Below the pieces are notes generated by a model. That model was not told where the DNA came from. It was given only the letters and a program-made list of their open reading frames with translations, and ran no database searches. A program made the position numbers and the translations under genes. 64,000 nt of DNA from Haliotis asinina (Eukaryota; Mollusca; Gastropoda; Lepetellida; Haliotidae), in assembly GCF_037392515.1 (NCBI RefSeq), contig NC_090288.1, positions 5,387,501-5,451,500 on the forward strand, read 5' to 3'. Of the stretch, positions 21,626-33,600 are shown piece after piece. The stretch's first letter is position 1. Each line of letters opens with the position of its first letter.

Positions 21626-24600
21626 ATGTCAAGGAATGGTGTGCAGGAGACGGGAGGGATGAGCCGAAGCAGCACGGGGCTCAGTAACGGCCACTCCCCT
21701 GACTTCGAAATCCTCTCCCATCCCCATTCCTCTACGGGCTCCCAGCCTCCAGTTAGCCTCAGTCAGATTAACCCCCTGGCGATGTCGCAGACCCCCAGCT
21801 CTCTGACTGATGTCACCCTGGAGCAAGCTCTGATGAGAGTGCATGATCTGTCTCGAGAAAATAGTGACTTAAGAGGTATTGTATTTTAGTATTTTCAAGT
21901 TCTCTTTCAGTATGTGATGGCTTAAGATCAGATATTATTGTTACCATATTAATTTTGTGTTTTGTGGGCTTTGTTTGATTCACATGTAGTGTTGGGAATC
22001 GGAAACAAAATCCACTATTGATTATCAAAGGACTTGTGGTGAATGATTATCAATTATAATAATTACAGTGGAAGCTGTCAAAACCTGCATCTGTCCAATC
22101 CGGCAAGTTGTCAACACTGGCATAAAATCTCAGTCCCATTCATGACTTGTACATCTATCATCAGCTCTACAATCCGGCGCCTTGCTTAAACCAGATTATT
22201 TCTTCAGTTCCAATGAGTGCCGGGTTTAGACAGCTTACTTTATATACATTTTTAATTTAATCACCAATTTTAACAGTTTTTCACCATTTTTTTCTTCTAA
22301 TGAATGTTTTTTAAAACTAATGCTATCATGCAATGAAATGCATAAATGTAAGAAAGACACTGAAACTGTAATTAAAAAATAAGATTTTAAATGTGCATGG
22401 CTTTATGCATTTTGTCTGTGAACACTTGCCAAATTTAATAGTTTACTTCCTTCAAGTGTGTTATACTAAAACAACAAAATTCTTATCAAAAATATGTTTT
22501 TTACAATTGATAATAATTTTTAATCTTTCTTTCAATCAATTTTCAAATATTTTCTATCACTGGAACACCACTACTCATTAGTAATACTGGAGTTCTAATA
22601 CCCATACCATGGTCCTGTGAATGAAACTGACAGTAAGTGGGAATTAGTACAGACCAGTGCTCCGTTGCTCAAAACAACCTTATCTCTTAAAGGAGAATAC
22701 TAACGTAAAGCTATTTTTTGGTATATGGAAAAGGGCATCCTAAAGATTACTTTCCGTATCAAAATGTCTCAAAAAGTTTGTAAAATTGCAATAAAAACGT
22801 GAAAAACAACCTTGGATTTCCGCTTATTACGGAAAAACCTGTCAGTTAATGAGCAGAGGTGGTGTCACATGACATGACGTCAAATGTGACTATAGCCGCT
22901 GGCATCCTCTTTGGCTGTGTACCAAATACCAGCTGATTTTACATCGTGCAGCAGAAACTTCCAAAGAAGATGAAGAAGAAGAATCCATCGAAGGCACCAA
23001 TTTGATTCATTTCAATTCAGTTTACTTCTTCGGTAGTTTGGCCATGTGACCCAAAGTAAAATTGATTGTGATGACATAGCCATAGCACGTGACAGGTAGA
23101 ACATATGTACTTATTTATGAAAAGAAAAACACATGTTTCATGAAAATAGCAACAGAAGTTATGGTTTGGGTATTTTATGTACCGAGAACAGACTTTTGAA
23201 ATTGATACTGTGTAATTATTTTGTTCCGAGATGCGGATACCTTTCACATACAAATAATACATGATACTCATCTTCGAGAACTCCTAGATTATTACAACAT
23301 ACATACATACATAGTGCATACAGGAATGCTTTCATTAATACAATGTTCTCAATAAATTTACTTAAACCTAAGGCAATGCAATATGTAATTAACAGAAAGC
23401 ACAAATTAAGTTGTTGTCACTTAGTACTGTAAGGTTATATTTCAGGCTGTAATTCTAAAGTGGAGTAATTCCTTAAAATTGTGGATGTACAAAGAGAGTC
23501 ATACCAAATCTGGGAATATATATCACAGATTCTTCATGCAAAAGTGCTGTTACACATTTGTATTTTTCTTGCTCTACCCTAACATATGAAACACCAGTTG
23601 TGAAAAATATGTTGTGGATATCTGAAACCCATGTATGCTTAGAATTTTGATCAAGCTTTTATAGGAATATATAACACTGGTGAGGAAGGCAGCATGATTG
23701 CATTCTTAATATTTCAAACCAAAACTTTATAACACAGTTTTGAGTAGAAACATGCGTGTGTCTTCAACACCAGCCCAACATGGCCTCATTTGACTGGGTT
23801 TACATTCAACTGTGAAGGAAATATGCTTAATAATCTATACAATTGATCAAATTACTTACAATTTTAACATTTTGACCACTTGATGTCAACATCGGAAACC
23901 TCGGGAACACAGACTAGTAAGTTCGTAAGATTGTGTTTATTTCGTAAGGGGGGCACACGCCGGTGACACAGCTACCATAGCACAGATATTTGTAGTCTGT
24001 CGTACAGACCCTGAAGTATGTGTATCCAAGAAAGCCCACGCAAGTCTAGAAAATGTGGCAAGTCTAGATTTCCTTAGCTTCTGAAAATGAAGAAAGTCTC
24101 AGGGCTCCATTTCATTATATTTTTTTTTTCACTATGAATGTTTTTTCAGTAAAATATGTTCATTTCAGAAACTAGCCGTTAGTCTAAGATATTTGTTGAG
24201 TACAGAGAGCTTGAAATGGTAGCTAACAATTATAATAAATGTATTTATACAAGAATAACCTCTTTTACAAGATAAATGCATTAGAAATGTTTATCAAAGA
24301 GAGGGCCATCTTTGAATAACATTTCTGTGATTTAGCTTCAGTTGCTTGATGTGTTTTTAGAATATTCCAAAAAATGATGTTGTCTTTTAATCAATGACAC
24401 ATTTGATGTCAGATTATCTGAAGGACAACAATGAGATGATGAAGAAGCAGTATGAGGCGCTTGCTGAGTGGAAGAAGAAAGTCCATGATGCCAATGTAGC
24501 TAATCGTGACAAGTTTGACCAGACAAAGGCGCTGATCGTGGGACTGCGGAAAGACAATGAGGAGTTGTTGGAGAAGGTCCGTGAGCTGGAGACAAGCAAG

Positions 24601-27600
24601 GAGGAGAAGATGGTACAGTAATATTTCCTGGAGAGAGAGAAAGTTGCAGAAGTTATTCACTTGTCAACATTGTATGTTACCAGGCTGCTTCATAGGAAGT
24701 GTATTTTGATATAGCATTTTCGGTTTGTTTTATACCACATTTGGTGCTATACCAGCTTTATGACAGCATTCCATGAATAATGAAGTTTGGACCAGGCAAT
24801 CCAGTGAGCAAAAACAAATATAGACTACATAACTGGGACATCGGCTTAATGCTTAATTTTTACACTGAATTCATTTTTATAATACCCCAAAATTGAAGAA
24901 AATTTGAATTAAATTCATTTTTATGTGAAAATAATTTCCTTGAAGTTCTGCTTCTTAGGGAACTTTGGAATGCTAGTGATATGCCTTGTGTAAATGCATG
25001 AGTGTGAGTGAGTGAGTGAGTTTAGTTTTATGCCAAACTCAGCAATATTCTAGCTATATGACAAGGGTCTGTAAATGATGGAGTGTGGACCAGCCAACAG
25101 CTGGAGCAAGTGCAATTGTGCTACAATGGCATGTGTCAACCAAGTCAGTGAGTCAAACCAGCAAATCCCGTTAGTTAGTAAGGTTTGTGATATATTTTTG
25201 TCATTTAAGCTACTGTAATCCCTCATCTTTCTGTTTAACCCGTTGCCTTGCAGTTTTTCCAATCATATTCACCTTTGTTTTTTGATAAACATGATCATAT
25301 GATCATATCTCTTTTAGGAATGCATAGAACAATGAGGAAAATAAGTGTTTCTTGATCACTGTACTAATGTTCCATGTTCCATATTCTTGCACCAGAATGA
25401 GTTGCTGGGTAAGATCCATGCCCTGGAGTCTGCACGGCTGAAGAGTGAGCAGCTGGCAACCCAAGTCTGTACCAAGGCGGAGGAACAAGGCATGTCCATG
25501 GACGACCTTGACCTTAATCTTAATGAAACGGTAGGTCACAAGGTCATATCATCAATTATTTTAACAGCATTGCTGACATCAAGTTTTGTTAATAAGTGTC
25601 TGCTTTGACATTTGTTTTGTTGACATTATTTTCAGAAGTTACATTATATTTTAAGGTATGTTTTGAAAATAAGTTTTTGGAATTTCACATGACCTTTAAT
25701 GCTTGATTCATTTTAAAGAACAGCTGAACCTTGAGAACGTTTAGTTTTCCAGCACTCAAAATTTGTTTTGTTTTAAGTCATTTACGACTATCACAAACTT
25801 AATCCCCCTTTTTCATGAAAAAATGACAGATTTTTCTCTCGTCTTGTGAAATATGTCTGTAATATTTTCCAACTTGATGAAAAATATTTGTATGAATTGT
25901 ATGTATTCAAATAGTCTTTTTCTGTGTCGTCAGGTAACCCTTGAGTGACCTATGACTGTCCAATTAAATGCGAGAAGGCCAAACGGATTTAACCAATCAG
26001 AAAACAGCTACTGTTTAGTATTTGGTGGGACTTAAAAAATTCACTAGTCACTGCCACTGATCCCTCGATAAAAAATGAAAATCTGCATAAAACACAGGTA
26101 TTTGACCTGCAGTATATATGCTTACAGCTTTTTGATGACATAGTACCATTAGCTAACTGACAAGCAAGCTGACATCCTGGAATATTGACAAAAACGCTAT
26201 TTTCAGCAACTGTTTACTCACTGTTGACAGTATTGTAGTGTGCCTCATATGTATTACCCTGTAGCGCTCATATGGAAAATAGCATTCGGGTACAAATGTT
26301 TCCGAGGTAAAAGGTCCAAATGTATGTGTGAATGTCCACTTTCACGATTTGGTAAGCTGTGTTCTGATTGGTCAGTCTCAAAGGTTACCTGATGCAACCT
26401 CTCATAAGGTTTTGTTAGATTCAGTACTGGAGTGCTAAATGCACTGAGACTAAGTTTACTTGGATTGCTCATAAAAATGTACATAGTCACCATGATTAAA
26501 TTTTACTGATGACAGGACGTAGAAAGAGGAAGTGGTCTTGCTGCTTGGTTTTACAAAATTGAATTGAAAACAGTTTCTAAATAATACGTTGAGATGTCTG
26601 GGAATATCAGGAAATGAAAACATACAAAAAAAACCACTCTTTGTCACAAGTTCAAGACATTTTTCTCAATATGCCTGATAGGAGTGACAGTTGGAATCTT
26701 AGATAACTCCCTGTGAACAAAATGATCCAATATCGCTGCAGGTTGTGGTCAGTGTCAGTGCTGAAACAGAGGAAAGAATCAGTCAGCTTGAAAGTGAGCT
26801 TGAGGAGAAGAATGGAGAAATAAAGAGATTGACAGAAGAAAAAAATAAACTGAGTTCCCAGGTGGGACAGTTCCGCGATAGCGCTGACCAGCTTCTGAAA
26901 GATCTGGAGTGCCAGCAAAAGTTGAAGGAGGATCTCCAGAGGGAAAACCAGGAACTCCTCGAGAAGAACCTTGACCTTAACCTTCAGCTGCAAGGTCTTC
27001 TGTCAGACACTCGCATTTCTTTACAGTTGGTGGAAAAAGCAGGGTTTAGTTCAAAATCACAAAGTGGTATGTCTGATGTAGTTGATGTTGGCAAGCTGGA
27101 AACAGAGTCTCAGGAGGTAGCACGTTTAATGGAACAACTCCAGAAGAACGAGGAAAAGTTTAAGACTGACATGGCAACAGTGAGGTCACATTTACAAGGA
27201 GAGAAAAATAAGGTAAAATGTTTTCTTAATTTTAACCCCAGTTTACCATTTTGACTTGTGAAGATTAGTGACGTGAAATTAATATTTTCATTGTACAATT
27301 CACTGACTTCATATGAAGTCTGCATGTCTTAAAGAAGCCAGTCACACCTTTTCTGTCTCTGCCCCAACCCTCTGAGACTCGTGAAGGTCCGGGGTAAAAT
27401 AGGTCACCCACGCTTGCTTGTTGTAAGAGGCAACTAATGGGATCGGGTGGTCAGACTCACTGACTTGATTGACACATGTCATCTGTTCACAACTGTGCAG
27501 ATCAATGTTCAACACTGTTTAACACTGGATTGTCTGGTCCAGAATATTTACAGACTGCCACTATATTGCTGAAATATTGCTGAGTGCGGCGTAAAACTAA

Positions 27601-30600
27601 ACTCACTCACTAACCCAATCCTCAGAGGATCCATCCTCCTGAAGATGTTCAGAAACAGCTGATTACTTCCGCAGACAGCTGACGACCTTTGTCTTCTCAG
27701 AAGCCCATCCGTCCATCCTTTCTTGACTTTGTGATGCACCATTGAATGTCTTTGAGTTGAACTATGGTTGTAAAGAACTAAAATGTATGGTCCCTTGAGC
27801 TCAGTAAAACCATAGTTTGCTGTGCTAGTTGTTGGAGTGTGGACAGACTGAGTGACTTGTTTGTTAGTATTTGGATTCTACATTCAGCAGTATTCCAGGT
27901 TTATGGTGGCAGTCTGTAAATTATCGGACCAGACAAAATAGTGATCTACACAAGCCTGCGAGTTTGACCACCAGATCTCGTTGGTCACCTCTTACCTCTT
28001 CAAGCATAGGCTGCTGAAGACCAATCCAAATGGTCAGCTTGGGGCACTTGTTTTATAGTGTGTCATCATGTACCACTACCAGTGACATTGGCCATTGTTC
28101 ATGATATTGATCACTTGTTTGTATTGTCCAGACTGAATTATTCATAGGATTCAATGGGGTAGCCTAACGTTTAAAAAGCATTGGTTCTTTACACTCAAAA
28201 AAGGGGTTTGATTCCCCAAGTGGGTACAAGGTGTGAAGATCATTTCTGGTGTAGCCTACTGTGATATTGCTTGAATATTCTGAAAACAGCGTAAAATCAT
28301 ACTCACTCGCTTACAGAACTATTCATAACTATTTGCTGTATCTGTAGGCTTACTTAATGCATCATTTTCAGTCAACTCATAGAAGCTGTTTCCCCGTCAA
28401 CTGTTTGTCCAGCCAGACATTATAAACCATTGTTTATATATGGAATATATGGAATATTTCTCAAAGTTTGATTTACATACTTTCTTGATGTATAATACAG
28501 TTTTCAGTCCAAACAACATGATGCGATTGTCTGAGTGTCTTCCACACGTTCAAGGGTGGTTGGCTTGACCAGTGGTAAAGGCATTGGCTTGTTAGTTATG
28601 CCAAAGAATCCAGGTTCGATTCCTGACATTGGTACAGTGAGTGAGGCCCCTTCCTCATGTCCCCCACCATGATATTGCTGAAATATTGCTAAAAGTGGTA
28701 TAAAATTAAACTCACTCACTTACTTACTCACCCTTTTCAACACTTCGTGTGACCTCAGATACTCAAGGATGCTCAAGGTTTTTGATGTGTATGTAGCAAT
28801 GCTTATGTGTACCACATCCTGTTTTTGTGCAGAATCAGCAGCTCCAAGCCCGCCTGACAGAGAACAGCCAGAAGATGTCAGCCATGGTACAACAGCACGA
28901 ACAGAAAGTGGCTGTGTTGAGGAAGGAGCATGAGCAGAAGCTGATGGAGTTGGCACGACAACAGGTCACGGAGAGGGAACAGCAAGTACGTTGTCACTAC
29001 ATCACACTAGAAGGTCTCTCATTTAAAATAAGGGAAATGCTATTTCTCATGAGTCCTGATTCCTGCTATTTGTAAATGCCATATGATACAAGAAAATATT
29101 GACATAAATGGTAAAATGCTGAGTCACACGTTACAATACTTGGAAAAACTGTACAATGCACTGTCAAATCCTGGGACTTATATATCAACTCAAATCCAGT
29201 CACCCCATAACGCCCTGGGATAGAAGTAACCTTTAACAACCTATGCTGATTGTAAGAAGTTCTCATCAGTGCCATTCTAGACCACTAACATTGTCAATGA
29301 GTGAGTGAGTGAGTGAGTGAGTGAGTGAATATTGGTTAGCACCAAATCAGCAGTTGCTGCAGCTTTTTGCTGTAAGGACAAAAGCGAATGTGATGAAATG
29401 CTGTTTCTTCTTATTTCTTCTAAACTTCCAAAGTTTGCTTCTCTGGACATTTTGTATGTAACATCAAGAAGCATTGCCATTACTGCCACAGAGAAAACCC
29501 TCTGAAGCTTGTTGAAGTAGCAGGACAAATCAGTTGAATATTCATTTAAATATATTTAAGCAGTATGGAATGAAATGATACATATGATCAGCGTTCAAAA
29601 TATATGCCCGGGACGAGTTATTTTCAACACAGACTGCCAGATTCTCAAATTAACCTGCCTATGGTCGGGGTAATTATACTGAGAAGATTAGTATTTTTTG
29701 TGGGCAGGTCAGTGTTGGTCAGGTCTGACATGTTCTGCATCTATCCAGCTCTGTGGTCTGGTTGAAATCTTTCCGAATTTCATACCCTTACGTGATTAAT
29801 GCAATTTATTGATTTATTGAATTTCATAAAAATACTGTAACGAGTATGGATGAAATATAGTAAAACTAAGCATACCATCTAGCTTAGTATGTTTTTCACT
29901 TCAGCTGCAGTCTGCAACATACGACACAGACGTCCAGTCTCTGCGGTCCCAGGTGCTGACGCTCATCAGCGAGGTCCATGAGACACAGACCAAGTTGGCT
30001 GCCGCTACAGATGCACACGAGAATAAGGACAGAAGGTGAATCTAAGAGACTTGACATTTTCAGTCTCCTTTTTCAGCAAACCTTATCAGTTCAAAGTAGA
30101 CCCAGGACCAGAACAACCCTTGTAGACCTTCTCAGGCATGAACAGACCCTGGTAGACCATCACAGGCCCAAACAGACCCTAGCAGACCTCCTCAGGCCCA
30201 AAAATGTCCCAACCAGATCTGAGTAGACCTTCCCAGGCCCAAACAATCCCTAGTAGACCTCAGGCCCAAATAGACTGTATTAGACCTTCACTATCAGACC
30301 CTAGTAGACCATCACAGACTCCAAAAGACCCTTGTAGACCTTCTCAGTTCCAATCAGAACCTTGTAGACCTTCTCAGACATGAACAGACCCTGGTAGACC
30401 TTCACAGATCCAAACAGATCCTAGCTGACCTTCTCATGCCAAGATAGACTCTAGCAGACCTTTTCTGGCCCAAACAAGTCTGATCCTAGGTGACCACCAT
30501 AGGTGTCCTATCGTTACGGTTGTGATTGCCCTGCTTCAGACTGAAGGACCTGGAGGAGAGGAACAAGCGGTACCAGATGGACCTGAACCAGACCCGTCAT

Positions 30601-33600
30601 GAGACGCAGGGCCTGATCCAGTCCCTCCAACAGCGCTGTGGTCTGTCAGAGAACGCCTGTGAACAGGAGCGGCACAGCCATGAAGTCACAAAGTATGTCC
30701 GTTACCAAGTCGTGTTATGTCTTCGTCAGGCTTTCAGCACGGTAGATACAGAATCTTTTGCTGTGATGTGCATGTATGTGTTTACCATTCATACTCCTAT
30801 TTCTGAGGACAGGAAAATGCAGTGTGAAGAAGTGGGTTGTTTTATAGACAACTTTAATAATGTCAGTTGTAGGATATGGATATACCCTTCATGGATTTCA
30901 TAAACTGTTGTTATCTTTGAATTCAGACGCAATATGAATGAACTGCGGGCATCATTTGAGCAGCTGGTCAATGATTACAAGGAACTACTGGACACATTTG
31001 ACCAGTACAAGCTGCAGCAGGTGGGTGTACATTCATGGGAGACAACTCTGCAATGACAGTTGCAGTGTGGGTGGTGTCTGAAGGCTTCATGCTAAGGGAA
31101 AAATAGTAGAGATAAATAGTAACAATAGTGAAAATAGCAAGAAGTGCATCGGTGATAATGTATGTGAAATACACTTCTCTCCAATATGGCATGCCAAAGA
31201 TAAATCTCATTTCTTGCTTCTAGTCTGAATATTATGCTCAGCATCAGTCTGTCCATTCCCTCCAGGAGAGGCAGACCCAAGGCTCCATACCCCAGAACCA
31301 TCGTGCCATGTTGGAGCAGATAAACCACCTGACGGCTCAGGTGATGGCGGCAGAGGAGGCCATCACAATCCGTGATGAGCAGATCCAGTCGTTGAAGGCT
31401 GAGCTCACAAACAAGAAGCGAGAGTATGAGGACATGGCTGCTGTTTTCAAAGCTCAGGTAGGATGATCTGTTTATGCCTGCTGCTCAGCAGGCAAGGAAA
31501 TTTGCTTCAAACTAAAGCATGATCAATACATCTAGATATATAATGAGTGAGTGAGTTAGTGTTTAAGCTGCTTTTAACAGTATCAGAATGGGAGACACCA
31601 GAAATGGGCTGGGTCTTTAGAATTATGAGCGAACACCTTAACCACTAGGCTGCACTGTTGCCCCTTAACAGAAACATATAACTAATATACTAGTCTCAGC
31701 TCCTTACCCTGATGAGGGAAAGGTTGTGGGTTCGATCCTCGTCTGCATCATACCATAAAGGTGGTGCTTGTTGGTCCCTGCATGGCGGTCAGTATTAATG
31801 GTTACAAGGACTGGTCCACTCAGAGTCAGTATGTTGTGTCTGGCAAGGGTATTCATGCTTATCTGCAGCATGGTATCTCAATGAGCTGGTACTGTAAAAC
31901 CAGGTATAGACTGGGCTAGTAAAAGCAGCCACACATACACATGCATGCACATCATCACATAAGCAGAATATCCTTAAGTACAACATTAAATCTGCTTCAC
32001 CTCACCTCACCTCACCTCACCTCACCTCACCTCACCTCACCTCAGGCTTTTCTGAGGGATGAGACATAATGAACTACATTTTAACTGATTATAATTAGTT
32101 GGCACTTTAATTTTATTGCAGTTGTAATATACTGTATTAGATTATGCTTGTGAAGAGATCTGAAATCAGCTGTTGATGTGCATGTTGTATATTTTTCCAT
32201 CTTGCCTGACATGTCTGATAATTTTCTTCACATTTATTATAGCTTTCAAAGTTTTTTGTAAAATCAAACATGACATTTTACTTGAACAAAGGTATTATGT
32301 CCTATGCATGAACTCGCTGAAATGAAATCATGTTTCCATCACCCGTTCTCCAGGGACCGAAATTTGTATTGATTGTATGTAAACTATGATTACACATGTT
32401 TCTTTGCTGGTAAGAAATGCACGCAAAGTTCAGAGTGTCAGTTGTCAAGCTTCTTGTTGAATGCAGTTGACACTGAATTCTAAATTCAATATTGAGGTTT
32501 GAATTAAGGTTTAGAATTGCCAGCAGGAGATACAAGAAATGATCTTCACATATTGTTTCCATGGGGAGAGTTGAATCCAGATCTCCGGCGTGCATAGAGG
32601 ACAAAAAGGAGCCAAATTATTAGCTACATTTATTTATACACCAATGCATTGATCTGCTACCAATCCCCTAAGTTGATTCCTACAACAAGCATAAGAAGCT
32701 GAAGACCAATTCTAACCCAGATCTTCACAGGTCTGCTTAGCAGGTCTAAAAAGGCACCTTATAATACCATGTGCATAAACATTTGTATCTTCATCAGATA
32801 CTTATTACTTTATCATATTCGGATGTATATGAAACCTTTGGATAGGATTATATTGTGGGTATTCTGTTACCAAACCAAGGCTCAAAATAAACACTGACCC
32901 AGTGGCCCAGCAACGGTTGTTATTGTATCAGCCTGGCATTTTCAAATATTTGCAGACCCTTGTGGCCTTCAGTAAATTATCTGTCAGGGATTTTTAGTCG
33001 ACTGGAATCTTTCCCACATTACTTTATTTTTGTTAATATTCGAGAATCCATGATCCATCATGTTAAAATAACTCACAGTTTCACTTCTTGGTATTTCAGC
33101 GCTTTGCACGTAGGAATGTCAACACGAGTCTTTAAGACATAAAAACTTCTCTGTGTGCCTTAGACTTTGCTATTTGGTTTTGTAGAAACAGTGTGAGACT
33201 GTGTGCAATATAGTCTGTTTTATTTTGTTGGTTTGACTTTAGCAAAATGGACTTGCTGATTTCATTCAGAGCCTCTAAATTTTAAAGCCTGCATGTAGCA
33301 GCAGGCCCTGATGGCCAACTGCCAATTTAAAGTATGTCAAACACTACACCAAACTGTTTTTTTGAGTACCAATAGCTATACCACAGCCCCCCAATAATTG
33401 ACTAGATTTGCCTAATTACCATGGAATATTCTTGGTACTAACAAGATTGGCATATTTGTGTTGTTTTGGTCCGATCTTTATGGACTGTGGTATTTTGAAA
33501 GGTCTGATATCACTGTTGTTTTATCGTTCTTCATGTTTTATCCTGTATTGTATTCCATTCCAGGCAGATGTTTACAAGGCTGACTTTGATGCTGAGCGGT

